Shown piece by piece: positions 42,482 through 53,242 of a stretch of DNA of 64,000 nucleotides. Origin of the DNA: Streptomyces stelliscabiei (GTDB taxonomy: Bacteria; Actinomycetota; Actinomycetes; Streptomycetales; Streptomycetaceae); assembly GCF_014873495.1 (NCBI RefSeq), contig NZ_JADBGF010000001.1, positions 2,852,001 through 2,916,000 on the forward strand, in the 5' to 3' direction. The notes beneath the pieces are model-generated. The model had not been told where the DNA came from. It saw only the letters and a program-made list of their open reading frames with translations, and did no database searches. Position numbers and translations under genes: made by a program. The stretch's first letter is position 1; every line of letters begins with the position of its first letter.

Positions 42482-43351
42482 GTGCCGGTCCTTCCTGGAG
42501 CCGAGCCGTACCACCACGAGGGCGGGGAGGTCGGAGTACTCCTCTGTCACGGGTTCACCGGGTCCCCGCAGTCGATGCGCCCCTGGGGGGAATATCTCGC
42601 CGCGCGGGGGCTGACCGTCGCGCTGCCCCTGCTGCCGGGACACGGCACCCGCTGGGAGGACCTCCGTCCGACCGGCTGGCAGGACTGGTACGCGGAGGTG
42701 GACCGCGAGCTGCGGGCCCTGCGCGAGCGCTGTGCGCACGTCTTCGTCGCGGGGCTGTCCATGGGCGGCGCGCTGGCGCTGCGGCTGGCCGCCAAGCACG
42801 GGGACGCGGTCGACGGCGTGGTGGTCGTCAACCCGGCGAACAAGGTGCACGGCCCGGCCGCGCACGCCCTCCCCCTGCTGCGGCACTTCGTCCCCACCAC
42901 CAAGGGGATCACCAGCGACATCGCGAAGGAGGGCGTCGAGGAGGTGGGGTACAGCCATGTGCCGCTCCACGCGGCGCACTCGCTGCGCGGTTTCCTCCGT
43001 CTCGTCGACGGCGAACTGCCCCAGGTGACCCAGCCGTTGCTGCTGCTGCACAGCCCGCGGGACCATGTGGTGCCGCCCGTCGACTCCGAGCGCGTCCTCG
43101 GCCGGGTGTCGTCCACGGACGTCACGGAGATCCTGCTGGAACAGAGCCACCACGTCGCGACGTTGGACCACGACGCGGGCCGGATCTTCGAGGAGAGCCT
43201 CGCGTTCGTCACCCGGCTCGTGACGCAGTCCGGGGCGGCGCGGGTGAAGGAGTCCGACGCGGAATCCGTACAGCAGTCTGACTCGGGATCCGCGGGACAG
43301 ACCGGTCCGGGATCCTTGGAGCAGAGGGAAGGGACGGCCACTGGTGGCTGA
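42482..43351 (+). CDS. Alpha/beta hydrolase (carboxylesterase Est30-like)
   Basis: 289 residues, cytosolic. The catalytic triad is visible: S93 in the nucleophile elbow GLSMGG, Asp in SPRDHVVP and His in SHHVATLDHD. The oxyanion segment CHGFTGSP is that of monoglyceride lipases and Est30. The last 40 residues are an acidic Ser/Gln-rich tail. GTG at 42482 has AGGAG. It overlaps the following gene by 8 bp, and faces the acyltransferase gene, which suggests lipid turnover. Confidence 0.88.
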   Translation: MPVLPGAEPYHHEGGEVGVLLCHGFTGSPQSMRPWGEYLAARGLTVALPLLPGHGTRWEDLRPTGWQDWYAEVDRELRALRERCAHVFVAGLSMGGALALRLAAKHGDAVDGVVVVNPANKVHGPAAHALPLLRHFVPTTKGITSDIAKEGVEEVGYSHVPLHAAHSLRGFLRLVDGELPQVTQPLLLLHSPRDHVVPPVDSERVLGRVSSTDVTEILLEQSHHVATLDHDAGRIFEESLAFVTRLVTQSGAARVKESDAESVQQSDSGSAGQTGPGSLEQREGTATGG

Positions 43352-44051
43352 GCACGACTCCGAGCGTGAGCCGGAGGAGAAGGGAGCGCCTCTCGGCGCC
43401 TCGCCCGGCGACACCCCGGGCGGCTCCTCGGGCGGCTCCTCGGGCGCCTCGTCCGGCGAACCGCCGGGCGGGTCCGCCGGTGAGGAGCAGCACGTGCCGT
43501 TCGACGAGGACGCCGCGTGGCGGGCCATCGTGGCCGGGTTCGGCACCGAGCCCCCGGACCCGCCGGGCACCAAGCCGTTCCGGTCGGTGGAGGATCTCGC
43601 CCTGCTGGAGGCCGAGCCGGAGGACGCCGAGGACAAGTCCCCCGACGCCGCGGACGCCGCCGGCCCCGCGGCCCCCAGGCCGCTGGGCAGCTCGGTGGCG
43701 TTCGCCCCCGGCGTCGGCGCGGGCCCGCGCGACTACAGCGTGCCCGACCCGGTCGGCGAGGACCCGGGCGACCCGGACTCCGACGACGAGGACGAGGACG
43801 GGGAGGGCCACTTCGTGCCGCCCGAGCCGCCCCCGCTGCCGGAGGCCGACGCGACCGCCAAGTTCGCCTGGCTGGGGGTGATCGGCGGCCCGGTCCTGCT
43901 GCTGCTCGCCGTCCTGCTCGGCTGGGAGATGACCTGGTGGCTCACCACCCTCGGCATCGGCGGCTTCCTCGGCGGTTTCGCCACCCTGGTGATGCGGATG
44001 AACGGCGACGACGAAGGTGACGACGATCCCGGCCGGGGCGCGGTCGTCTGA
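43344..44051 (+). CDS. Membrane protein with long disordered acidic N-terminus
   Basis: 235 residues. The first 165 are low-complexity (Gly/Ser/Pro, then Asp/Glu runs such as DSDDEDEDGEG) and contain two short conserved patches (FDEDAAWRAIVAGFG, FRSVEDLALLEAE). Two membrane helices at about 175-193 and 195-217 form the C-terminus. I do not recognise a function. The GTG at 43344 lies inside the esterase gene, 7 bp before its stop, so the two are co-translated. Confidence 0.85.
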   Translation: MAEHDSEREPEEKGAPLGASPGDTPGGSSGGSSGASSGEPPGGSAGEEQHVPFDEDAAWRAIVAGFGTEPPDPPGTKPFRSVEDLALLEAEPEDAEDKSPDAADAAGPAAPRPLGSSVAFAPGVGAGPRDYSVPDPVGEDPGDPDSDDEDEDGEGHFVPPEPPPLPEADATAKFAWLGVIGGPVLLLLAVLLGWEMTWWLTTLGIGGFLGGFATLVMRMNGDDEGDDDPGRGAVV

Positions 44052-44070
44052 CCCCGCGGCCACCGTCGTA

Positions 44071-44107
44071 CGAGGGCCCGTCCGGGAGTGTTCCGGGCGG
44101 GCCCTCG
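44071..44107. terminator. Bidirectional 15-bp hairpin between convergent genes
   Basis: Arms CGAGGGCCCGTCCGG (44071-44085) and CCGGGCGGGCCCTCG (44093-44107) pair over 15 positions with one G-U pair. It lies 20 bp after the membrane-protein stop and 64 bp before the EEP-family stop. Confidence 0.85.
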
Positions 44108-44170
44108 CCGCTGCCGCCGCGGACGGAGCCGAGGCGGGGGCCGGGTCGCGGCAGTCCCCGCCGGCCCTGG

Positions 44171-44920
44171 CTAGGGCTCGGCGGGGACCCTCAGGGCGGC
44201 CAGGACCGGCAGGTGGTCCGTGGCCGTCCTGAGGTCGTCCTCGCTGATGCCGGGGTGGTCGAGGGGGACGCCGCAGCCGAGGACCTCGATGCCGGGGGTG
44301 GCCAGGATCGCGTCGATGCGCTGGTGGGGGTCGGTGGGCGTGGAGCTGTACTCGCCGCCCCAGGGGGTGGTGGTCCAGCAGTCCTGGAGTTCTCCGGCGA
44401 GGCGGCGGAAGGTGCGGCCGTCCGGTCGCTCGTTGAGGTCGCCGCCCGCGACCGCGTGCGTCACGCCGAGGGCGGCCAGCCGGTCCAGGAGTAGGCCGCC
44501 CTGTTCGTACCGCTCGTCCTTCTGCAGGGAGAGGTGGCAGGACAGGACGCCGAGCCGGGCGCGGCCGAAGCGGACCACCGCCGTGGCGAAGCCGCGTCGG
44601 TGCAGGCCGGGGGTGAGGGGCAGGAGCACGTCGTCGGTCTGTTCGACGGTGGCGCGCAGGCTGCACAGCAGCGCGGGGCCGGAGGCGGTGGCGCCGCCGG
44701 AGAGGGTGACCAGCTGGGAGGCCGCGGCGAGCCTGGCGAGTTTCTTGCGCCAGCGGAAGAAGCGGGGGGCCTCCTGGACGAGGACCAGGTCGGGGGCGCA
44801 GGCGGTGATCACTCGGGCGAGGGCGTCGGTGTCGTCCCGCATCGAGCGGATGTTGTAGCTGAGGACGCGGATGATCGCCGAACCGTCGGGGTTCGTGCGG
44901 GAGTTGGGCAGTGGCGTCAT
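44171..44920 (-). CDS. Endonuclease/exonuclease/phosphatase (EEP) family protein
   Basis: 249 residues with the EEP fold of DNase I-like phosphodiesterases. Catalytic and metal-binding motifs are visible: LSYNIRS near the N-terminus, LVQEAPRF, GGDLNERP and the terminal DHLPV. No signal peptide is found. The ATG at 44920 has no ribosome site, but TACATT lies 7 nt upstream, suggesting a leaderless mRNA. Substrate could be a sphingolipid, a phosphoinositide-like lipid or DNA; sequence alone does not decide. Confidence 0.88.
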   Translation of the reverse strand: MTPLPNSRTNPDGSAIIRVLSYNIRSMRDDTDALARVITACAPDLVLVQEAPRFFRWRKKLARLAAASQLVTLSGGATASGPALLCSLRATVEQTDDVLLPLTPGLHRRGFATAVVRFGRARLGVLSCHLSLQKDERYEQGGLLLDRLAALGVTHAVAGGDLNERPDGRTFRRLAGELQDCWTTTPWGGEYSSTPTDPHQRIDAILATPGIEVLGCGVPLDHPGISEDDLRTATDHLPVLAALRVPAEP

Positions 44921-44995
44921 GTGGATCAATGTACGCGGCAGCGCTCCGCCGGGAGAGCCGGGAAAGAGCGGGTCGTTCGTTCGGCTGACGGCCGG

Positions 44996-45072
44996 TGGGG
45001 GCTGGTCGCGCCCACGCGGCGGAGCCGCACATCGATGCAGCCCCGCGCCCCTGAAAGCGGGGCGCGGGGCTG
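44996..45072. repeat. Dispersed repeat, copy B, and glkA terminator
   Basis: The seed GGCTGGTCGCGC (about 44999-45010) is followed by a perfect 14-bp stem: CAGCCCCGCGCCCC (45038-45051), loop TGAAAGC, complement 45059-45072. It begins 15 bp past the glucokinase stop and probably terminates that transcript. Confidence 0.8.
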
Positions 45073-45086
45073 TCGCGAGCCGGTGT

Positions 45087-46040
45087 CTACATGATCGGGT
45101 CGGGCTCTCTCGCCAGGTCCGCCGCGCCCACCAGGCCGGCGTCGTTGCCCAGTTGGGCGGCGATGACCTCGGCCACGGGGCGCCAGTTGCCGCCCACGAG
45201 CCAGCGCTTGTAGGACTTGCGGATCGGGTCGAGAACCAGTTCGCCCTCGTCCGACAGACCGCCGCCCACGATGAACGCGGAGGGGTCGAAGAGGGAGGCG
45301 AGGTCGGCGAGGCCGGCGCCGGCCCAGCGGGCGAGTTCGCGGTAGGAGTCGACGGCGACGGGGTCGCCCTGGCGGGCAGCCATGGAGATGTGCTTGCCCT
45401 CGATGCCGTCGGGGGTGCCGTCGCCGAGGCCGAGGAGGAGGTCCGCGTTCTCGGGGGTGGCGTTGGCGCGCTGCTTGGCGTACCTGACCAGGGCGCGCCC
45501 GGACGCGTACTGCTCCCAGCAGCCCTGCGAGCCGCAGCCGCACAGCAGCCCGTCGGGGACCATCCGGATGTGGCCGAACTCGGCGGCGACGCCGTAGTGA
45601 CCGCGGCGCAGCTTGTTGCCGATGATGATGCCGCCGCCGAGGCCGGTGCCGAGGGTGATGCAGATGACGTTGCGGTGGCCCTTGCCGGCGCCGAACTTGT
45701 ACTCGCCCCACGCGGCGGCGTTGGCGTCGTTCTCCACGACGACCGGCAGGCCCACGCGGGCCTCGACCTTCTCCTTGAGCGGCTCGTTGCGCCAGTCGAT
45801 GTTGGGGGCGAAGTAGACCATCGACCGCTGCCGGTTGACGTAACCGGCCGCGCCGATGCCGACACCGACGATCTCGTGTCCGGCTCGCGCGCCCTCGACG
45901 GCGGCGGCGATGGCGTCCACGATCCCCTCGGGCGTGCCCGGGGTCGGCACCTTGTGGGTCGAGAGGATGTTGCCTTCCTCGTCGACCACACCGGCCGCGA
46001 TCTTGGTACCGCCGATGTCGACGCCGATGGTGAGTCCCAT
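45087..46040 (-). CDS. glkA: ROK-family glucokinase GlkA
   Basis: ATP-dependent glucose kinase. In Streptomyces it also mediates carbon catabolite repression. 317 residues. The ATP-binding DIGGTKIAAG, the ROK sugar-site stretch (about 146-176: GTGLGGGIIIGNK, EFGHIRMVPDGLLCGCGSQGCWEQ) and the zinc-binding CxCGxxGCxE cysteines are all present. The ATG has GAGGG. The upstream DUF5304 gene lies on the same strand, the order seen in S. coelicolor. Confidence 0.96.
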   Translation of the reverse strand: MGLTIGVDIGGTKIAAGVVDEEGNILSTHKVPTPGTPEGIVDAIAAAVEGARAGHEIVGVGIGAAGYVNRQRSMVYFAPNIDWRNEPLKEKVEARVGLPVVVENDANAAAWGEYKFGAGKGHRNVICITLGTGLGGGIIIGNKLRRGHYGVAAEFGHIRMVPDGLLCGCGSQGCWEQYASGRALVRYAKQRANATPENADLLLGLGDGTPDGIEGKHISMAARQGDPVAVDSYRELARWAGAGLADLASLFDPSAFIVGGGLSDEGELVLDPIRKSYKRWLVGGNWRPVAEVIAAQLGNDAGLVGAADLAREPDPIM

Positions 46041-46133
46041 GAATCCCTCAGTTTCGGTCGAGCCCCGCTACGGCCAACCGTACCCGAGGCCCCGCCCCCG
46101 CAGTCCCGGCGTCCGCCGGGCGGACGCCCGGCG

Positions 46134-46655
46134 TCAGTCCAGGTCGATCCGCTCTCCGGGGCCCGGTTCGTCGCCCTGGCCACGGCCTTCCCGGTGGGAG
46201 GCGTCCCGGCTCGTCCAGCGGCGCTCCTGGGCCTCGACGGCGGAGCGGTACGCGGCGAGCAGTTCGCCGCCCGCGGAGGCGAGGTGGTCGAAGACGTCCG
46301 GGTTGCGTTCGATGACCGGTTCGACGGCGGCCTTGGCCTGTCGGACGACCTGGCTGACCATCTGCTGGGCCGCTCCGCCGGCGACCGCGCCGAGCAACGG
46401 CGACTGCAGCCCGGACAGTTTCTCCGCGACGGTGTCGACCAGCTTGCGCAGTTCCTCGGCGGCCGAGCCCGGCGGCGGGCCGTACTTCGCCCGGCGGCGG
46501 GCCTTCTCCGCGGCGAGGTCCTCCTCGCACGCGGTCGCCCAGGCGTCGGAGTCGGTCGCGCGCACCCGGTCGGTCGTGCGGTCCTGCTCGGCCGACCGCG
46601 CCTCCTCGGCCGCGTCCTGACGACCGGCGTCGGACGTGGGGCGCTCTTCGCTCAT
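46134..46655 (-). CDS. DUF5304 protein (SCO2127-like)
   Basis: 173 residues, cytoplasmic. An acidic disordered head precedes a helical core (SAAEELRKLVDTVAEKLSGLQSPLLGAVAGGAAQQMVSQVV). It belongs to the DUF5304 family, which in S. coelicolor includes the protein coded upstream of glkA (SCO2127, as I recall), linked to catabolite repression and to the BldKB oligopeptide protein. Co-directional and 93 bp ahead of glkA. No enzymatic motif is seen. Confidence 0.85.
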   Translation of the reverse strand: MSEERPTSDAGRQDAAEEARSAEQDRTTDRVRATDSDAWATACEEDLAAEKARRRAKYGPPPGSAAEELRKLVDTVAEKLSGLQSPLLGAVAGGAAQQMVSQVVRQAKAAVEPVIERNPDVFDHLASAGGELLAAYRSAVEAQERRWTSRDASHREGRGQGDEPGPGERIDLD

Positions 46656-46712
46656 GGCGGGCTCCTGCCTACGGTTCGTACCTTCGACGTTACCCGAACG
46701 GGGGTATGCGGT

Positions 46713-47900
46713 TCACCGTGTCCGGGGCCACAACAGCGGGTCCGGCGCGAATCGGATCCTCAGTTCGCCGTCGCGCAGGGCCGCGCCGTCGACCGTGCAG
46801 CGGCGCAGTGCCGACGGGAGCGGAACGATACGGCGGAACTGCCCCACCGTGACGACCAACTCGTCGCCGCGCCGGAGGAGATCCAGCTCGTCCCGTATCG
46901 CCCCGGGCAGCGGGATGTGCCACACGAGCACGCCCTCGTCCCCGAGGTTGTCGGTGACGGCCCACTCGACGCGCGCGGGGACGTCACCCGTACCGGGGAC
47001 CCCGAGGGCGTCGAGGTCGTCGCCGCCGCGGGGGTCGTGGCCGAGGTGGGCGACGCGCCGCACGGAACGCGCCCCGCTCGGCGCGGGCGCCTCCTCCCAT
47101 TCCTCCAGCGCCTTGCGCTGCTGGGAGACGAGGCCGGCGAACCAGGTCTCGTGCGTGCCCTCGGGCAGCACACGGTTGGCGATCAGCATGTCGACGGGCA
47201 GGGCCCGCAGGGCGAGTCCGACGCGCGCGAGGCGTACGTGGTCGGCGCCGGCCGGGCCCGGCTCGGCGACCAGCCGCACCGTCGTCCCCGGGTCCTCGAC
47301 GATCGCCGCGACGGCGGCCAGCTCCACGTCCCACCGGCCGGCCGTCTCGTACAGCCACTCGGCGGGCATCGGCACTCCGGCGAGCCGTCCGAGGACCGGC
47401 CGCAGCGCGCGGGCCGCCTGCCGCTCGGGCGGGAGCAGCCGCCGCAGGTAGCGCCGCAGCTCCTCCGGGAGGGCGAGCAGCGCGAGTGCCTGCGGGGCGG
47501 GCGGCAGGTCGACGACGAGCAGGTCGTAGGCCTCCGACAGCGCGGCGTCGCGCAGCGCCCGCAGCAGGGCGAGTTCCTCGGCGCCGGGCAGGGGGGTGAG
47601 TTCCTCGGCGTCCAGCCGGGCGGCGCCCAGCATTCCGAGGACGGACGCGGCCCTCTCCTGGAAGGCGACGAGGTCCTCGCGGAACCCGGCCGCGGCGTCG
47701 GGCCGCCAGGCGGTGAGGTTCCGCGCCGCCCGGACGGGCTCGGGTCCGGTCGCCACGCCGAGCACCGCTCCGAGGGCGTCGACCCGGTCCGCGCTCAGCA
47801 CGAGCGTCCGCGCGCCCTCACGGGCCGCCTCGACGGCCGTGGCCGCCGCGACCGTCGTACGGCCGCTGCCGCCTTGCCCGGTGATCAGGATGGTGCGCAT
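46713..47900 (-). CDS. ArsA-like P-loop ATPase
   Basis: 395 residues with the ArsA/Get3/MinD deviant Walker A (GQGGSGRTT) at the N-terminus, switch-like DRVDALG and LLVVDLPPAPQAL. Arsenite-binding cysteines of ArsA are absent, and no arsenical gene lies nearby, so it is not an arsenite pump subunit. The C-terminal 100 residues form a beta domain (small HSP20/GTPase-like). ATG 47900 begins directly with the ATPase domain; a longer frame from 47984 is improbable. The related gene class lies next to glkA in other streptomycetes. Role unknown. Confidence 0.85.
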   Translation of the reverse strand: MRTILITGQGGSGRTTVAAATAVEAAREGARTLVLSADRVDALGAVLGVATGPEPVRAARNLTAWRPDAAAGFREDLVAFQERAASVLGMLGAARLDAEELTPLPGAEELALLRALRDAALSEAYDLLVVDLPPAPQALALLALPEELRRYLRRLLPPERQAARALRPVLGRLAGVPMPAEWLYETAGRWDVELAAVAAIVEDPGTTVRLVAEPGPAGADHVRLARVGLALRALPVDMLIANRVLPEGTHETWFAGLVSQQRKALEEWEEAPAPSGARSVRRVAHLGHDPRGGDDLDALGVPGTGDVPARVEWAVTDNLGDEGVLVWHIPLPGAIRDELDLLRRGDELVVTVGQFRRIVPLPSALRRCTVDGAALRDGELRIRFAPDPLLWPRTR

Positions 47901-48017
47901 GAGGGTGAACGGTAACCCAGCGCAAGGGTGCTCACCGACGCCGAGAGAGGCCCGCCGGGCCCGCCACCGTCGCCCCGGCCGCACGGACGCCCGCGGCCGG
48001 GACAGCGGCTCGGCGGT

Positions 48018-48458
48018 CTACGCCGCGGACTCGACCCGCTTCTTCAGGCCCGCCAGCGCCCGGTCGATGATGACCTTCTCCGCCTTGCGCTTGATCATCC
48101 CGAGCATCGGGATCTTGACGTCGACGGTCAGCTGGTAGGTCACCTCGGTCACCGAGTCGCCGACCGGCTTCAGGAGGTAGGAGCCGTCGAGCGAGCGCAG
48201 CATCTGGGACTTGACCAGCGTCCAGGAGACCTCGTTCGCGCCGGTCCAGGTGTACGCCAGCGTCTGGTCGTCCTTGATCGCGCCCGCGTCCATGACGAGC
48301 CGGACCTGCTCGGCGCGGCCCTGGCCGTCGGTCTCCAGCACCTCCGCCTCCTTCACCTCGCCCGTCCAGTCGGGGTAGCGGGCGAAGTCGGCGATCACTC
48401 CCATGACGTCGGCCGCCGCAGCCTCGATCGTGATGCTCGAACTGGTGAATTCCGCCAT
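48018..48458 (-). CDS. SRPBCC (START-like) domain protein
   Basis: 146 residues with the helix-grip fold pattern of polyketide cyclase/dehydrase proteins: an N-terminal FTSSSITIEAAAADVMGVIADFARYPDWTGEV, alternating strands, and a long C-terminal helix (KRKAEKVIIDRALAGLKKRV). The fold encloses a hydrophobic ligand pocket. The ATG at 48458 has GGAGGAG 10 nt upstream. No specific ligand can be named. It lies 117 bp ahead of the ArsA-like gene on the same strand. Confidence 0.87.
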   Translation of the reverse strand: MAEFTSSSITIEAAAADVMGVIADFARYPDWTGEVKEAEVLETDGQGRAEQVRLVMDAGAIKDDQTLAYTWTGANEVSWTLVKSQMLRSLDGSYLLKPVGDSVTEVTYQLTVDVKIPMLGMIKRKAEKVIIDRALAGLKKRVESAA

Positions 48459-48541
48459 CGCCGTGGCTCCTCCAGAGACTGTCCGGTGAGGGAGGTGGGT
48501 GCGCACGTATGTGCAGCGTGAAGGCTACCGCCTGCGGAGGC

Positions 48542-49339
48542 TCACCATTCCAGCGCCCACGGCTTCCCGGTCCCCGCGAAGTGGCCCACGTTCACACACT
48601 CGGTGGCCCCGATCCGCATCCGCCGCGCCAGCGGCTGGTGGACGTGCCCGAACAGCGCGTACCGGGGACGGGTCCTGCGGATCGCGTCCAGCAGCGCCCG
48701 GCTCCCCCGCTCGAAGCGGCGTGCCACCGTGTCGTACACCAGCTCGGGAACCTCCGGCGGGATGTGCGTGCACAGCACGTCCACCTCCCCCACCGCCTCG
48801 ATCTTGGCCGCGTACTCCTCGTCGCTGATCTCGTACGGCGTCCGCATGGGGGTGCGCAGCCCGCCGCCGACGAAGCCGAAGACCCGTCCGCCGATCTCCA
48901 CGCGTTCGCCGTCCAGCACGGTCGTCCCCGGGCCGGCGTACTCGGGCCACAGCGTCGGCATATCGACATTGCCGTAGGTGGCGTACGTCGGGACCGGGAA
49001 GGCCGCGAACATCTCGGCGTACTGCTTGCGGACGGCCTCCTCGATCACGGCGGAGCGGTCCTCCTCGACACCCGCCCAGAGCCGGGCCCCGAGTTCGCGC
49101 GCCTCCTCGAAGCGGCGGGCGGTGCGCAGTTCCACGAGCCGCGTGGCGTTCTCGGCGCCGAAGAGGTCGGGGAAGATGCCGCGGGAGTGGTCGGCGTAGT
49201 CGAGGAAGAGGACCAGGTCGCCCAGGCACACCAGGGCGTCCGCGCCCTCACCCGCCCTGGCCAGGTCCGTCGCGTTGCCATGCACGTCGCTGACCACGTG
49301 AATGCGCGTCCTGTCTCTACCGCCCGGTGTGCGTGCCAT
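48542..49339 (-). CDS. Calcineurin-type metallophosphoesterase
   Basis: 265 residues with the two-metal phosphoesterase signature in order: D-x-H (SDVHGN), GDL-x-D region (CLGDLVLFLDYAD), GNVD, CTHIPPE and GHVHQP. It has no signal peptide. The ATG at 49339 begins 13 residues before the first metal motif; TACGCT 8 nt upstream could be a -10 box of a leaderless transcript. Substrate is not predictable; related actinobacterial proteins act on nucleotides or phosphodiesters. Confidence 0.9.
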   Translation of the reverse strand: MARTPGGRDRTRIHVVSDVHGNATDLARAGEGADALVCLGDLVLFLDYADHSRGIFPDLFGAENATRLVELRTARRFEEARELGARLWAGVEEDRSAVIEEAVRKQYAEMFAAFPVPTYATYGNVDMPTLWPEYAGPGTTVLDGERVEIGGRVFGFVGGGLRTPMRTPYEISDEEYAAKIEAVGEVDVLCTHIPPEVPELVYDTVARRFERGSRALLDAIRRTRPRYALFGHVHQPLARRMRIGATECVNVGHFAGTGKPWALEW

Positions 49340-49650
49340 GGCGATCAAGCGTAGGCGTGTGCGGCATACGTGAACAGAGCCGGTCGGACGTGCGGTTACT
49401 GGCCAGTCAGTAAGTTGGGGGATTATTCTGCTCGGGAGAACCCCACGTGTGACGCGACGAACATCTCGCCCGACCCCCCTCGCGTAGAGGCCATACCGAC
49501 GGGTAACGTCCGGGCAGTCCAGTTGTGCTCAGGTTTTCAACCACCAGGAACGAAGAACAAAGGCGGACCTGAGCGCTCTCCCGCCCTTGGACCGCACCGT
49601 CGCAGCACACACAGAGTCGTGGCGCCGGCGCCCTATGAGGAGCAGCAGTC
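49340..49650. other. 311-bp divergent intergenic region upstream of the fadD-like gene
   Basis: No gene. It contains the operator-like repeat at 49398-49411 and an AT-richer stretch (49415-49440). The ribosome site AGGAGC precedes the TTG start at 49651. Confidence 0.6.
49398..49411 (+). promoter_or_regulatory. TetR-like operator upstream of fadD-like gene
   Basis: ACTGGCCAGTCAGT matches the operator at 14893-14906 at 13 of 14 positions. Its outer flanks TTACTG/CAGTAA are also inverted. It lies about 240 bp before the TTG start of the acyl-CoA ligase and 60 bp from the divergent phosphoesterase start. Confidence 0.5.
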
Positions 49651-51447
49651 TTGCGCGAGTTCAGCCTTCCGGCTTTGTACGAGGTCCCGACGGACGGCAA
49701 TCTGACGGATATCGTCCGTAGAAACGCCGCGCAGCACCCCGATGTCGCCGTCATCGCCCGCAAGGTGGACGGCGCCTGGCAGGACGTGAACGCCGTCCAG
49801 TTCCTGGCCGAGGTACGCACGGCGGCCAAGGGCCTCATCGCCTCCGGGGTCCAGGCGGGCGACCGGGTCGCGCTGATGTCCCGTACCCGCTACGAGTGGA
49901 CCCTGCTGGACTTCGCGATCTGGACGGCCGGCGCGGTGACCGTGCCGGTGTACGAGACCAGCTCGCCGGAGCAGGTGCAGTGGATCCTCGCCGACTCGGG
50001 CGCGACCGCCATGATCACGGAGCTGGACGGGCACTCGGCGGCCGTCGAGTCGGTGCGCGAGGGGCTGCCGGCGCTGAAGCACGTGTGGCAGATCGAGGGC
50101 GGCGGGGTGGAGGAGCTGGGCCGCCTCGGCCAGGACGTCTCCGATCACGCCGTCGAGGAGCGCAGCTCGATCGCGAAGGCCGACGACCCGGCCACCATCG
50201 TCTACACCTCCGGCACCACGGGCCGCCCGAAGGGCTGCGTCCTGACCCACCGCAGCTTCTTCGCCGAGTGCGGGAACGTGGTGGAGCGGCTGCGGCCCCT
50301 GTTCCGTACGGGCGAGTGCTCGGTCCTGCTGTTCCTCCCGCTCGCGCACGTCTTCGGGCGGCTCGTGCAGGTCGCGCCGATGATGGCGCCGATCAAGCTG
50401 GGCACCGTACCGGACATCAAGAACCTCACCGACGAGCTGGCCTCCTTCCGGCCGACGCTGATCCTCGGCGTGCCGCGGGTCTTCGAGAAGGTCTACAACT
50501 CGGCGCGGGCCAAGGCGCAGGCGGACGGCAAGGGCAAGATCTTCGACAAGGCCGCGGACACCGCGATCGCGTACAGCAGGGCGCTGGACACCCCGTCGGG
50601 TCCGGCCCTCGGTCTGAAGATCAAGCACAAGGTGTTCGACCGGCTCGTCTACAGCAAGCTGCGGGCGGTGCTCGGCGGCAAGGGCGAGTTCGCGATCTCG
50701 GGCGGCGCCCCGCTGGGTGAGCGCCTCGGCCACTTCTTCCGCGGCATCGGCTTCACGGTGCTGGAGGGCTACGGCCTCACCGAGTCCTGTGCGGCGACCG
50801 CGTTCAACCCCTGGGACCGCCAGAAGATCGGTACGGTCGGGCAGCCGCTGCCGGGTTCCGTCGTCCGGATCGCGGACGACGGGGAGGTGCTGCTGCACGG
50901 CGAGCACCTGTTCCAGGGGTACTGGAACAACCCGGGCGCGACGGAGGAGGCGCTGGCCGACGGCTGGTTCCACACCGGCGACATCGGCACCCTCGACGAG
51001 GACGGCTACCTCAGCATCACGGGCCGCAAGAAGGAGATCATCGTCACCGCGGGCGGCAAGAACGTCGCCCCGGCCGTGATCGAGGACCGGATCCGGGCGC
51101 ACGCCCTGGTCGCGGAGTGCATGGTGGTGGGCGACGGGCGGCCCTTCGTGGGCGCGCTGGTCACCATCGACGAGGAGTTCCTGGGCCGTTGGGCCACCGA
51201 GCACGGCAAGCCCGCGGGCTCCACCGCGGCGTCGCTGAGCGCGGACGCCGATCTGAACGCGGCCGTGCAGGCCGCGATCGACGACGGCAACGCCGCGGTG
51301 TCGAAGGCGGAATCGGTGCGGAAGTTCCGCATTCTGTCCTCCCAGTTCACGGAGGAGTCGGGCCACCTGACGCCGTCCCTGAAGCTCAAGCGCAACGTGG
51401 TGGCGAAGGACTACGCGGACGAGATCGAGGCGATCTACCAGAAGTAG
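49651..51447 (+). CDS. fadD: Long-chain fatty acid--CoA ligase (FadD15-type)
   Basis: Activates fatty acids through an acyl-adenylate. 598 residues. The AMP-binding fingerprint VYTSGTTGRPKGC, the L-motif (EGYGLTESC), DGWFHTGD and the KKEIIVTAGGKNVAP hinge segment are visible. The C-terminal catalytic Lys region is PSLKLKRN. The N-terminus, LYEVPTDGNLTDIVRRN, matches the FadD15 group. TTG start with an AGGAGC site. The convergent gene is a cholesterol oxidase, and the upstream region holds an operator-like repeat. Confidence 0.93.
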   Translation: MREFSLPALYEVPTDGNLTDIVRRNAAQHPDVAVIARKVDGAWQDVNAVQFLAEVRTAAKGLIASGVQAGDRVALMSRTRYEWTLLDFAIWTAGAVTVPVYETSSPEQVQWILADSGATAMITELDGHSAAVESVREGLPALKHVWQIEGGGVEELGRLGQDVSDHAVEERSSIAKADDPATIVYTSGTTGRPKGCVLTHRSFFAECGNVVERLRPLFRTGECSVLLFLPLAHVFGRLVQVAPMMAPIKLGTVPDIKNLTDELASFRPTLILGVPRVFEKVYNSARAKAQADGKGKIFDKAADTAIAYSRALDTPSGPALGLKIKHKVFDRLVYSKLRAVLGGKGEFAISGGAPLGERLGHFFRGIGFTVLEGYGLTESCAATAFNPWDRQKIGTVGQPLPGSVVRIADDGEVLLHGEHLFQGYWNNPGATEEALADGWFHTGDIGTLDEDGYLSITGRKKEIIVTAGGKNVAPAVIEDRIRAHALVAECMVVGDGRPFVGALVTIDEEFLGRWATEHGKPAGSTAASLSADADLNAAVQAAIDDGNAAVSKAESVRKFRILSSQFTEESGHLTPSLKLKRNVVAKDYADEIEAIYQK

Positions 51448-51463
51448 TCACACACGTACGAGG

Positions 51464-53119
<1,656 letters not shown>

Positions 53120-53208
53120 TTATCGGACTCCGACTAGAGGCCGCGTCCTACCGGCGGCCGTTACCGGGGCGCCGGGTGCTCTTGAAAGACGAGTTCCGGT
53201 CGTCCTGT

Positions 53209-53242
53209 GGCTGGTCGCGCGGTTGCCCGTGCCGTCACGGGC
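53209..53242 (-). terminator. Degenerate copy of the dispersed repeat; terminator of the GT4 gene
   Basis: The seed GGCTGGTCGCGC at 53209-53220 is followed by a 7-bp stem GCCCGTG/CACGGGC (53225-53231, 53236-53242), which abuts the stop of the glycosyltransferase gene. Confidence 0.55.

Noticed and set aside
44871..47915. Plus-strand open frame of 1014 codons across glkA and the ArsA-like gene
   Set aside because: It covers four well-supported minus-strand genes and intergenic hairpins; no domain is recognisable in it.
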